A stretch of DNA of 64,000 nucleotides, from assembly GCA_009829735.1 (NCBI GenBank), contig CM020620.1, forward strand, positions 4,518,299 to 4,582,298, given 5' to 3'. Positions 20,640-29,946 of the stretch are shown piece by piece. The stretch's first letter is position 1. Every line of letters begins with the position of its first letter. A program made the translations under genes and the position numbers. Source of the stretch: Pyropia yezoensis (Eukaryota > Rhodophyta > Bangiophyceae > Bangiales > Bangiaceae). The notes below the pieces were generated by a model that saw nothing but the letters and a program-made list of their open reading frames with translations, made no database searches and was not told the origin of the DNA.

Positions 20640-21519
20640 CGATTGAGACGAGTGTTCGTACAGTCCGTCTTAAAGATGAACTGCAACGCGCGGTGGTCAC
20701 AGCGGATGAGGAACTTCTCACCCTCTAGGTAGTGACGAAGTGACGTCACCGCCCACACCACTGCGAGTCCTTCCAACTCGGTGACTCCGTAGTTCTTCTC
20801 GGCCGAGTTCAGCCCCTTACTGAAGTATCCCACCGGCAAGTACTCCTTGTCCGGCTGCTGCTGAAGCAACACACAACCAAGTTGGTCGTAGCTAGCATCC
20901 ACATCCAGGATGTAGTGGCCTCCCAACCTGGGAATAGCCAGGATAGGGGGCTTCAGCAGAAGGTCCCGAAGAGTCTCAAAGGATTCCTGCTCCACCCGAC
21001 TTGGGGGAGGCAGGTTCTTCGGTAGCGTTGAGCTAACTAGCTCATTCAATGGCTTCGCCACCTTGGCGAAGCCCTTGGGGAAACGTCGGTACACGTTACA
21101 CATCCCGAGGAAGCTCCTCATCTGGGTCTGGGTCCGGGGGTACTGAGCCTTACGGATGGCCCTCAAGTTCTTCTCGTTGACACTGAGACGCCCCGGACGG
21201 ACAACATGTCCCAAGTATTCCACCTCTTGAGTGAAGAGGTGGCACTTACTCGCTTCAGCGACACACCGGCGTCAGCATGTAGCTTGAACACCTGGCCAAA
21301 GTGGCCAATGTGTTCCTCCGGACTTCGGGAGAGCACAATGATATCGTCTAGGTACACGAGACAGATCTGCCACCGTACTCCGGCCAGAATCATGTCCATA
21401 GCGCGCTGGAAAGTTGCCGGCGCGTTACACAGGCCAAACGGTAGACGCTTGCACTGGTAGGTACCACAGTGACAGGTAAAAGTAGTTTTATGCCTGTCCT
21501 CCGGGGCAATGGGAATTTG
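20636..21519 (-). pseudogene. Reverse transcriptase palm and RNase H (element 2)
   Basis: Follows the TAG at 21520. It carries YLDDIIVLSR and RNase H (DVDASYDQLGCVLLQQQ). A one-base deletion near 21253 (CTCGCTTCAG where element 1 has CTCGCCTTCAG) shifts the frame, and another near 20640 ends it. Both could be read errors. Confidence 0.88.
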
Positions 21520-22923
21520 CTAGTACCCCGCGTTACAGTCCAGGGTAGAGAACACGTTTGCCTCCCCCAGAGAGTCCAGACAGTCGTCCATCCTAGGTAG
21601 GGGATAACTGTCCTTCACCGTGCTCTCGTTGAGGTTACGGTAGTCGGTGCAAAACCGGGGGGTCCCATCAACTTTGGGGACGATAACCACCGGACTCGCC
21701 CTTTCGGCGTTACTGGCCTCGATCACATCGAGGGCCTCCATGCGAGCAACTTGCTCCTTAACGAGGGCCCTTGAACGAGGTCCTCCCCTATACGGTTGTT
21801 GGCGTATAGGGGGTGCACCGGGCTTCAACTCGATCCGGTGTTGGGTGGCTCTCATGAGTCCCAATTGACCATCCCACAACTTGTGATATTGGTCCAAGAG
21901 GCGTTCAACTTGAACCCTCAACCTGGGGGGGACACCCTCCATGTTCACATGGGGCCGAGGAGAGGCGGCCGACTTGGCTTGATGCTTTTCCTTTCCGGAC
22001 TTCGGGTCGCTGCTTGCGCCCGCGTTGAGGGTGACCGCTACTACCGGTCCCTCGTGTTGGTCGATATAGCCGAACTTGGCTCCCGACTTGAAGTACTGGG
22101 GCGACGAGCTCAGGTTCATCACCTGTATCCTCCACGGGACTCCGGCTTTGGAGTTCATCGTGCCAAGGGCGACATGCACTTGGTGCTTGCGAGCAAGACG
22201 GGGGTGAGGGTGCACCAACCCGTTCCCCGTATAATCAGTTACAACGTCAACGTGCGCCACCGAGTTGGGGGGCAACGTGACTTTACGGGCTAAACGCAGG
22301 GTAGCAGTAAACCCTTCCCTCACAGAGCAAACCGGCTTCGACTGTGAAACTGTCACAGGAGCCACAGACTTTCCCTTACCAAGGATGGGGATAGTCTCCC
22401 CATTCATCAACTTGACCCAGTACTCAGGGCCACAGATCAAAGGCACTTGTGTAACAACATAAGGGGTACCCAGAAGCAGGGGTACCGATATATTCTCAAC
22501 TACACCATAGGTCACGTCGACCCCATGGGTCCCCAACCTAGTTGGTAGGGTCACGGCACCAGCGATGGGAAGTACCCCACCATTGATGTCAATCATATGG
22601 TCAGCTTTGGACCTCCAGCGTTGGAGCTTCACCTCCTTTGGTAATAGCGACTTGCGTATCAAGGAGGCTCCTGACCCGGTATCAAGTACGATACGGGCAC
22701 AACAGGCGCGGCCGGGGGCAAGTTGCACCCGTCCAGCCACCTGGAAGTTCTCACCCGTCAGCACCGCGATGACCCGACGTGGGTTTACGTTCTTGGGGAG
22801 TCCTACCCGAGGTGGGCGGACTCCCTTAGGTCGCAGCAGTATCCGGCACGGTTGGTTCGTCCTCCTGGCCCACTTGGCCGAGGCTGCCGTTGTGAGCTTC
22901 GGACGACCAGCCCCAACGGTCAT
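21520..22923 (-). CDS. Aspartic protease and N-terminal reverse transcriptase (element 2)
   Basis: 467 codons, homologous to 3995-5398. The retropepsin box is VLDTGSGASLIRKS; element 1 has Lys instead of Ile after the Leu. The reverse transcriptase fingers end at the shared TAG after DCNAGY. Its ATG overlaps the gag TGA as ATGA (22920-22923), placing pol in the -1 frame relative to gag. Either termination-reinitiation or -1 frameshifting could link gag to pol; the sequence alone does not decide. Confidence 0.88.
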   Translation of the reverse strand: MTVGAGRPKLTTAASAKWARRTNQPCRILLRPKGVRPPRVGLPKNVNPRRVIAVLTGENFQVAGRVQLAPGRACCARIVLDTGSGASLIRKSLLPKEVKLQRWRSKADHMIDINGGVLPIAGAVTLPTRLGTHGVDVTYGVVENISVPLLLGTPYVVTQVPLICGPEYWVKLMNGETIPILGKGKSVAPVTVSQSKPVCSVREGFTATLRLARKVTLPPNSVAHVDVVTDYTGNGLVHPHPRLARKHQVHVALGTMNSKAGVPWRIQVMNLSSSPQYFKSGAKFGYIDQHEGPVVAVTLNAGASSDPKSGKEKHQAKSAASPRPHVNMEGVPPRLRVQVERLLDQYHKLWDGQLGLMRATQHRIELKPGAPPIRQQPYRGGPRSRALVKEQVARMEALDVIEASNAERASPVVIVPKVDGTPRFCTDYRNLNESTVKDSYPLPRMDDCLDSLGEANVFSTLDCNAGY

Positions 22924-24890
22924 TCGTTTCCCGCCGACTTGGCGTCCGAATCTGAGGGCGGGGAGGAAGACGACGAGTCCGAGGACGACGTGTCCGCCTC
23001 CTCCGCCGAGGGTGTGGCGACCACGACGACCGGTCGAGACCCACCCTCGCGGCGTGAACGTACTTCGTTCGTAACCGACTTCTTACTCGCATTCCTAACA
23101 AGTTGTTGGATGCGTTTACTCAACTTGGGGCAATCATATGCCCAGTGTCCATCGGAGTTGCAGTTCCAACACCGATGGTCTGTTCCGGGAGGGGTCTTTC
23201 CGACTGGGGAAGACGAAGGGATACCCTGGGAAGTTCCCACGGCAGCTACCACCCTTTCCTTGCGGATTCGGCGTGCCTCTCTCAACTCTCTGGCCTGGCG
23301 CGCCTCCTCCCGTTCCTTGGCCAACTCGGCCTGACGCTCCTGGCGTTGTTCCTCCCGCAACTTGCGGTAGGCCTCGCCTCTGCGATAGGCGAACCTAGCC
23401 AACTCGGCCAGGGTCGCCCGGGCAGTGTTATGCTCCCGGGTCTCCATCCGGACTGACCAATGGAGTCCCTCCACAAACCGACTCTTCACCACAGCTTGTG
23501 GATGAAGAAACCCACAAAGATTGTTGAGCTTACGGACTCACTCCGCAAAGGACAACTCGTCCTCCGCCTCTTCCTGATGGGCTTGCGTAAACTCCTCGAC
23601 TTGAGGAGCCAACGCTGCCTCATCAACCATGGCTCTCAACAACCAGTTGACGAGCTCCAAATAGGACGTCACCTCCCCAGCGCCTCCACTTGAGGAGCTG
23701 GGCATGACGGACATAAGTTCTGTCCGCAGGTCGCCCTTCGTAAACTCCTGTAGCATGTAAAAAGCCATGCCTTCACTTATGGCATTGTCGTCACAGGCTT
23801 TTGTGAAACGACGTAGGAACTCAAAGACACGGAGGGGGGGGGTTCCATCCCACTCCGCTTTGTGCCCAAAAGAATGAAGTGCATTCTTCTTGGCACGGCC
23901 CATGGCTCGGGCCTGGTCAGGACCATACACCACCGACTTGTTGTGGAGGGCGTAGGTCTCACAGTCAAAGATCCTCTGGTAGACCGGGTTGGCTACCTGG
24001 ATCTTTGGCGGCACCTCACGTTGAGGGAACAGCCGCTGTGGCACTGGGGTAAGTTCACCCTCAGTGCCTGTAGTCCGGCGCGGCGCGCTTGGTGTAGCCG
24101 CCGGCGTTTCCGGGGGGAACTCCCCCATGAAGGGCGTACGCCCCACCGAGTATGGTGTGGCTCCCGCGTTGGGAGTCACAGGTGTCGCCCCCAGCTCGGG
24201 GCGACCAGAGGTAGGCGTGAGGAGGGATTCCCCCTGCGCCTTTGGGCTCGAAAGCCCCGCTCCGGTCTGGACATTAAGGCCATCTGGCAAACTCGCCACA
24301 ATCTGATTCAGAATAGTATTCGTCATCGTGACCACCAGGTCCGGCAAAGTCTGCCGCAACACATTGGTCGCCTCCCGACGGACAGTTTCCGCGAGGAGTG
24401 GATTGACGACTCCAGTTGAGTCTCGGTCCGCCTCCGGGAGTCCACCTGAGGGGTAACCACGTTCCTCAGGGGTCTCAACCGGGGGCATGGGCGCGAGCCC
24501 ATCGCCGACCAACGGAGGTCCGCCGTCCTCCGAAAGCCTAGTTGGCGACGGCTTCAAGCCAAAGTTGGCTCCAACCCGAGTGGAACCCGCGGGGACAGTC
24601 CTCACCCCGTGGGACGTTCCCGTTGAGTACACCACACGGTGGCCAGACTTCGGCCCACCCACATCAGAAGTGTCACCCGAGTGAACTCCCGACTGAGTCG
24701 GGGTGGCCTGTTGCCCGCCAGCACTTCCAGTCCTGCTGGCTTGAGGGACCTCCAGTCCCTCTGCGACCCCAGGTAAACCCACCTGTGTCTCACCAGTATT
24801 CAAAGGCACTGAAGTACGTGCGTCACCCGTGTACTCCCCGGACGACGGGGGGTCCGAGCTAGCCATGTTGGCTGACGATCCGTATGACAC
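22920..24890 (-). pseudogene. Gag with CCHC knuckle (element 2)
   Basis: A disordered N-terminus, capsid-like middle, charged helix (RKLREEQRQERQAELAKERE) and CWNCNSDGHWAYDC knuckle, then an acidic/Ser tail ending in TGA at 22920. One TGA at 23538-23540 interrupts it where element 1 has CGA (Arg), consistent with a C-to-T change. Element 1 is interrupted at a different codon 33 bp away in family coordinates. The two copies together indicate one gag frame of about 650 residues. Confidence 0.88.
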
Positions 24891-24965
24891 GGTCCAAGTC
24901 CACCGTTCCTCTGAGACAGAGGGCCCCCTACACCCGGGTGCACCCGGAGGTAAAGTTTACCTCTG

Positions 24966-24985
24966 TCCCCTGCTGCTCCACCAAA
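24966..24985 (-). other. Primer-binding site of element 2
   Basis: Minus strand TTTGGTGGAGCAGCAGGGGA directly inside the 5' LTR, identical to element 1. Confidence 0.65.
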
Positions 24986-25454
24986 TGTGGCAAAAACCAC
25001 ATGCACACACGGCACCCAAGTTGGGGCGGTGTGCAAGGGCTGCCTCCCGTGTCGGGGGAACCGGAAGAAGTGCAAGTCGCACACACTCTGTCCCTGTTGT
25101 GGGGCAAACCCCCCACGGACAAACAAGAGGATGGTGTGTGGTCCAACAGTTTCTTGGTCGGGACGGGGACGCAGGGCCAAGCCCCGCTGTCCCTCCCCTT
25201 ATCCCCCCAGGGTCCACTCAGAATCTCGCCACTCAGAATCTCCCACCCCAGCACCTGCCCACCGGGCCACACGAAAATTCAAGACGATAAATGCAGAAAA
25301 CCCTCAAATCCAAGTTGGATTTACTACTAAGCTAACTATCCCAAACTTAGGGAATATGGACCCAAATGCAGGGGGAGGAACGGATCAGGCTAGTGGCCTG
25401 CCGCCCCTTGCATGGCACGTGTTGCCCCCCTACCTGGGGGTCAATACTGCCACA
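24986..25454 (-). repeat. 5' LTR of element 2
   Basis: 469 bp with TGTGGCA/TGCCACA ends, followed on the right by the target duplication CCTGC at 25455-25459. Confidence 0.95.
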
Positions 25455-25504
25455 CCTGCGAGCTGCTTACTTCTTTATCTGGTAAAATCGTAGAATCCTA
25501 GCTG

Positions 25505-27055
25505 ATGTCTCTTGTCCCTGGCCCATCGCGGAAGAGTGCCCGTACTATTGTGGTCAACGGAGGAACCCTCCGCACTCGCGGGCGCCCTCCGTTCTTCACT
25601 TCCGAGGAGGAGGACGCCATCGTGGATGCCATGGGTGTTTGGGCGGCACAGGGTCTGCTGCTGACCGCGGACACCCTGCGACTGCTGCTGAAGGACTACA
25701 TTACGGGCATGGACGCCGCGCGCGTTGAGAAGGCCAAGTCGTACTTTGGGCCAGATGCCAGCCCTGGCAGGCGCTGGGTCGACCTGTTTGTGCGGCGCCA
25801 CCCAACCCTCAAGCCTGTCAAGCCCTCTTCCCTCGAGGCGTCGCGCTCCAAGGCGGCATCGCCAGAGGCAGTCGCCAAAACCTTTGGTGCCCTCTCTTTC
25901 CTCGCCGAAAAGCTGCACATCAACCATGCCCGACAGGTCTACAACATGGATGAGTCAATGTTCGACGCGAAGGAGCTGCTGGAAGGAGCCGGTCGCAAAG
26001 TTTTTGTGCCTGGTGGTGTAGAGCGCTTGGACTTTGTTCTTCCTCCGGTCAAGGACAATGGCGCTAAGGCCACCGTCGTGGCTTGCGTTTGCGCAGACGG
26101 GTCGGCGCTCCTGCCATTTGTCGTCGTGCCAGGGGCACCTAAAAGGGTCCCATTTATGTACACCACACGTGAGAATGGTACCAAGAAGTACGTCCCGCTG
26201 GCGGACCTTCTGGAGGACCCTGATGCGGAGGTGCGACGGCGGGAGCCCCCTGGGTTTGACCAGGAGCTCTGGAGGGATTGGGCTCACTTCGTGGCGCGCC
26301 TCCTCGGCAAGGTGCGCCCAGAGGAGCCCAAGCTCCTGTTGCTCGATGGCTGCAAGGTCCACTATGACCTGGATGGACTGCTGGCGCTCCGGGCTGCCAA
26401 CGTGTACGCCCTGATGTACCCTTCACACCTCTCGCACATCCTGCAGCCCTGCGACGACCGCGTTTTCCTGGCTCTTAAGGCGAATGGACGCACCCACATG
26501 CGGGCTCTGCTGGCATCTATCCCGGAGGGCGCCGGTTTTGATGTCCGCTACCTTCTCCAGGCGATTGCGGCGAGCTGGACGGCGACGATGACTCCTCAAC
26601 GCATTAAGTCCAGCTTTAAGAACTGTGGCATGTGGCCCATTGACGTCAACAGGATTGACGTCAATCGGCTGCGGACCGGTAAGGGGACGGCGGCCGCCCA
26701 TAGGGCCATCCACATGCCTACGCTGGTGGCCCGGCTGAAGCCAGAGGCCGTGCGCCAGCTGGAGGAGGTGACGTGGGCGTATGGCTCAATTTCCAATAGT
26801 GGCAAGGCGGTGCTGGCCAACTCCGAGGCTGTGACCAAGGCCATCAATGAGAAGCTACGGGCAGATGCTGACAAGGCGAAAGCAGCGGCAAGAAAGGCAG
26901 CCGACAAGCAGCAGCGCTCGGAAAATCGCGCGCGAGAGGCTCTTATCACGAGGGACCGGCGGGCCCGCGGCCCCATTAAAACGGTCCATAAAAAACGCAT
27001 GCTGGCTGGCGCGCAGCGCCAGCGCATGCGTGTGGGCTTGGCAGAATTTCCGTAG
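25505..27055 (+). CDS. pogo/Tigger-like DDD transposase
   Basis: 516 residues from an ATG at 25505 to a TAG at 27053. The N-terminal ~100 residues (RGRPPFFTSEEEDAIVDAM... GRRWVDLFVRRHP) resemble the CENP-B/Tc5 type DNA-binding domain. The DDE_1-type core follows, with catalytic Asp in YNMDES (residue 149), LLDGCKVH (281) and LQPCDDRVF (317 or 318), i.e. DD35D or DD36D with Asp last, as in pogo/Tigger. A C-terminal Lys/Arg/Ala helix (about 450-500) is probably a nuclear-localisation or coiled segment. It would excise and reinsert the element at TA. The frame is intact, but the gypsy 50 bp upstream should have replaced its promoter and any 5' exon. Confidence 0.9.
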   Translation: MSLVPGPSRKSARTIVVNGGTLRTRGRPPFFTSEEEDAIVDAMGVWAAQGLLLTADTLRLLLKDYITGMDAARVEKAKSYFGPDASPGRRWVDLFVRRHPTLKPVKPSSLEASRSKAASPEAVAKTFGALSFLAEKLHINHARQVYNMDESMFDAKELLEGAGRKVFVPGGVERLDFVLPPVKDNGAKATVVACVCADGSALLPFVVVPGAPKRVPFMYTTRENGTKKYVPLADLLEDPDAEVRRREPPGFDQELWRDWAHFVARLLGKVRPEEPKLLLLDGCKVHYDLDGLLALRAANVYALMYPSHLSHILQPCDDRVFLALKANGRTHMRALLASIPEGAGFDVRYLLQAIAASWTATMTPQRIKSSFKNCGMWPIDVNRIDVNRLRTGKGTAAAHRAIHMPTLVARLKPEAVRQLEEVTWAYGSISNSGKAVLANSEAVTKAINEKLRADADKAKAAARKAADKQQRSENRAREALITRDRRARGPIKTVHKKRMLAGAQRQRMRVGLAEFP

Positions 27056-27162
27056 GGCAGGCAGGGGAGAGGGGGGGCGCTGAGCGAAGAGTAAATGTGG
27101 CCTTGTGTTCTCTGTTGACACCTGTCAACCTCGTGATGTGCCCTGGATGCCTATTGCAGAGC

Positions 27163-27360
27163 TGGCCGGTTTAGGGGCAGTACACGTGGCGGCCTGATTT
27201 TGAGGGCGGCGCTACGAGATACTCGCTCACAGAAGAAGAAAATAAAAAGCACCATGAGAACAAGCTCACTCTCCTCTCTCCAACGATATCTCTTTTTTCT
27301 GACGGAGACAGAGAGAACGGCTTCGGCTGACCAGGTGGCCGGTTATTGGGCCAGACAGGC
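27163..27360 (+). repeat. Right subterminal and terminal inverted repeats of the pogo element
   Basis: Subterminal copy 27163-27181 and terminal copy 27336-27360, with 154 bp between. GTACACGTGG at 27180-27189 also has an inverted partner near 15851-15862. The terminal copy ends at the TA at 27361-27362, which is also the left TA of the neighbouring MITE. Confidence 0.85.
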
Positions 27361-27362
27361 TA

Positions 27363-27824
27363 TTGCAGTTCTCCCAATTTTGGCCGATCCGGACAAGAAC
27401 AAGAACAACAGTCCACTGACCAATGACATGCCTCACAGGATGCCCCTCTGACCAATGAGAGCTCCGAATCAGCCTCCATTGTTGTGCAAACAGTAAGATC
27501 TGCGACTTTCCTGGGGCTCCGAGCACATGGAGGGGAGAACCTGAGTGGAACAGACACCAAGACAAGCTGGACAACTGTTCCGGAGAGGAACGAGCCGATG
27601 TGGGGGGAATCTTCGGCGATCTCAGCCGAGAGAACAACAGTGTTTCGACCAATCAGCGATTGGTAAGAGGCCCACTGTGGCTGCAGCCAATCATCTGCTC
27701 TGAGCGATCGGGCCCTTAGAGCACGCGATTGGCTCGCCCTCTTCTGCCAGCACGTGATTGGCTCACACAGTTGTTCATGCAGTGTTGTTCTTGTCCGGAT
27801 CGGCCAAAATTGGGAGAACAGCAA
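27363..27824. mobile_element. MITE with 39-bp inverted repeats and TA flanks
   Basis: 27363-27401 and 27786-27824 are inverted repeats with one mismatch. Each outer end is flanked by TA (27361-27362 and 27825-27826), as in Tc1/mariner-type MITEs. No coding capacity. The interior holds several CCAAT pentamers on both strands. It directly abuts the pogo transposon, sharing its TA. The first ~20 bp look loosely like the pogo end, but clear kinship was not shown. Confidence 0.85.
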
Positions 27825-27910
27825 TATCATCTATCTTCTGCAACGCACCATACATACCATAAAAGCCAATTTCAGGTGGGCTACTTTGGGCGTGTCACAC
27901 GCTGAACAAC

Positions 27911-27950
27911 GCGTGATTACGCCGTGATCGGGCGTGATCAGGCGTGATCT
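27911..27950 (+). repeat. Four 10-bp direct repeats (GGCGTGATCN)
   Basis: Four consecutive decamers around the core CGTGAT, ending in an inverted CACGCC. Spacing is one DNA helical turn. A protein-binding array is possible; nothing else supports it. Confidence 0.6.
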
Positions 27951-29052
27951 CACGCCACATGCGGGTTTTAAACACTTGATACCCAAGCCTACCTGCTCGT
28001 CAACACGAGGAGGCCCGAGACTCGGGCGGCAATGCTGATCCCCCAAGCGGCCCCCGAGGGAGCCCTACGTATAGCTACAGTACAGTACAGACGATATCTA
28101 GAGTGAGCGTCTGGGCTCCCTGCGCAGTGGGGCCAAGACCCGGTACCTTATTTTCGGCGAATCGGGCCCGAATCGGACGTGTCCGCCGTTGCACGTGCGC
28201 CCTGGAGACCCCGTGAGGGCCGATTTCCACGTGCAATACGCGGCAATACGATGCTACGAGCAGGAAACAGAGCAGTTTTTTGCCCCTTCTCGACGACCGT
28301 CATGAGCACGACGTGGCCTACCTTCTCATATAACGCACGGCGATTTCTGTTCTGTTCCGGCTGAAAACGCTGTTTTTGAACACGATGTTGCAAGATCCGT
28401 GTACACGTTCCGTGTCGACTCATGGGCCGCCCTGCTTGTCGGCGTGTATTGCACCCCACGCCCGGTCCTGAGATGTGCGACACACTTCACGCCCCGTGTC
28501 CAGATCCTTCAAAGCAACGTGCAATTCCATGTTTTAATGTACGGCATGACCGTTTTATTGCGCAGTGGAACACATATCGCGCAATCGAAACCTGGCCCTG
28601 TGCTCGTTGTTTTGCAGTAAACGTGTGAATTCTCGCAGGAAAGTGGAGGTCAGCTGCAAGTCCACTGGGCTGCAGTGCACGTTGCACAACATTTCTTGTA
28701 CATGGGCGTGCACGGTTGTTGCATGGTTGGAAAAATGCATGCAATGTTTAAGTTGCCTTGGATTAAAGCATGCGTTAATTAAGACATTTCAATTAATCAT
28801 TGATGTGCCTTTTTTATACCTTTTTGACATTGAACTAAATACCTCTGGACTTGTGCGACTCGCACAATGCGCCACCGAGAATGAGCGTGGTTGGGCGCCA
28901 ACCAAGCAGTCGCCGTGCAACGTTTTAGTGCCAGTGACGTCCTCTGTGCGTGCCCTCTATTCCTCCCCCTTCCCACCGTGCCACGAGAAGTGCTTCGGGG
29001 GCCTACCGTTTTCGAGTGTCAGGTCGGCTCACGATACCCGTGAAGACTTACC

Positions 29053-29445
29053 ATGGAGGTTGACAGTGCGGCAGGATCTTCTTCCGGCGCCGGCGTACCT
29101 AACGCGTCCGAGGACGGAGAACCAGTAGACGCTACAGCGGGCGCTGCGGCAGCACGGGCGGGCGCTGCGGCAGCACGGGCGGGCGCTGCGGCAGCGGCCG
29201 TCTTGGCGGGCGCTGGAGAAATTCCGGCACCCGCTGTCAGCAGCCGTACGACTGGCCGAGAGGCTAGTGAGACAAAGCTGGATTTTCAGCTGCGGCCTGG
29301 CTGCGGAGCCATCTGCAACCACTGCCAGAAGGAGGGCGCGCCATCGGCGGCCTCTGCCGGCAATCCCCCGACGGCGCCCCCACGACAACCACTCACCTGG
29401 TGCCGCCGGGCGATGGCCGCTAGGGCGGCCACTGCAGTGCAATGA
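29053..29445 (+). CDS. Short Ala-rich ORF with a CNHC motif
   Basis: 130 codons, ATG in a good context (ACCATGG). It contains an Ala-rich 7-residue repeat encoded by three 21-bp units (29137-29196), then KLDFQLRPGCGAICNHCQKE. A CxxC after such a stretch recalls the start of a BED-type zinc finger, found at the N-terminus of hAT transposases, but the His pair is absent. It could be a decayed transposase exon. Function unknown. Confidence 0.4.
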   Translation: MEVDSAAGSSSGAGVPNASEDGEPVDATAGAAAARAGAAAARAGAAAAAVLAGAGEIPAPAVSSRTTGREASETKLDFQLRPGCGAICNHCQKEGAPSAASAGNPPTAPPRQPLTWCRRAMAARAATAVQ

Positions 29446-29800
29446 GCGACAGTTGTTCTGCGCGCAGAAGCGGCAGCGGTGGGTACTCCGCAGCTTCGCA
29501 CTCCAGCGAAAGAGTCCTCACTTATCAGGATTTCTCATACTTACTGGCGATAAGTGCTGTATGATTAATGCAACGGTCGGTTCCGGGTTTGATTAATCTA
29601 TGCTTTAATCTATGCTTTAATCAAAATAAAGTGCATTCATTAAACTTGTGACAACCATGGGTTGTTGGAATTCTGGGGCGTGCAGGTCCGCGAAACGTGC
29701 AGCCCACTCCACAGATGCATATACTGCGGGGTGGTCGGGGCCCCGCCGGGCTGCAGACACGGATTTGCACGTGCGACAGAGCGCATCACCGGAAAATATT

Positions 29801-29915
29801 GTGCGTCCCGTAAAAAGTGGACGTGCACGGGTCGTGCAGTGTGGGTTTGATTGGTCCAGTGGCCGATATTTGACCTGATCACGACACGAGCACGTCCACT
29901 TTTTACGGGACGCAC
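29801..29915. repeat. 36-bp inverted repeat with 43-bp loop
   Basis: Arms 29801-29836 and 29880-29915 match at 34 of 36 positions and could form a long cruciform or RNA hairpin. It sits just inside the right terminal repeat of the 28122-29946 element. Confidence 0.8.
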
Positions 29916-29946
29916 TATAAGGTACCGGGTCTTAGCCCCACTGCGC

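Larger units (their letters stand above)
16151..25454 (-). mobile_element. Complete Ty3/gypsy family-I element 2 (9,304 bp)
   Basis: Two direct LTRs of 469 bp (16151-16619 and 24986-25454) differ by one visible base, near the CAGGGTCC segment. The element is flanked by a 5-bp duplication CCTGC (16146-16150 and 25455-25459). Minus-strand order is LTR, primer site, gag, protease, reverse transcriptase, RNase H, integrase-chromodomain, a 2.2-kb region carrying an opposite-strand ORF, polypurine tract, LTR. The near-identical LTRs indicate recent insertion. As assembled, gag has a TGA (23538), reverse transcriptase a TAG (21520), and pol two single-base deletions (near 21253 and 20640), so it either moved in trans, decayed since, or contains sequencing errors. 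Confidence 0.95.
15796..27360 (+). mobile_element. pogo/Tigger-like DNA transposon, split by a gypsy insertion
   Basis: The ends are 25-bp inverted repeats (15796-15820 and 27336-27360, 23 of 25 matching) directly flanked by TA on both sides (15794-15795 and 27361-27362), as for Tc1/mariner-superfamily insertions. A second perfect 19-bp inverted repeat lies subterminally (15820-15838 and 27163-27181). Inside is a DDD transposase gene. Without the 9.3-kb gypsy at 16151-25454 (plus one CCTGC) the element would be about 2.26 kb, normal for pogo/Tigger. The gypsy landed just upstream of the transposase ATG. Confidence 0.85.
28122..29946 (+). mobile_element. Element with 30-bp terminal inverted repeats
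   Basis: 28122-28151 and 29917-29946 are inverted repeats with one mismatch. Excluding the outermost GCG the ends begin CAGTGGGGC, which resembles hAT termini, but no 8-bp target duplication was found. Inside lies a short ORF with a CxxC pair (29053-29445) and, at the right end, a 36-bp foldback. Probably a non-autonomous DNA element; the superfamily is uncertain. Confidence 0.6.
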
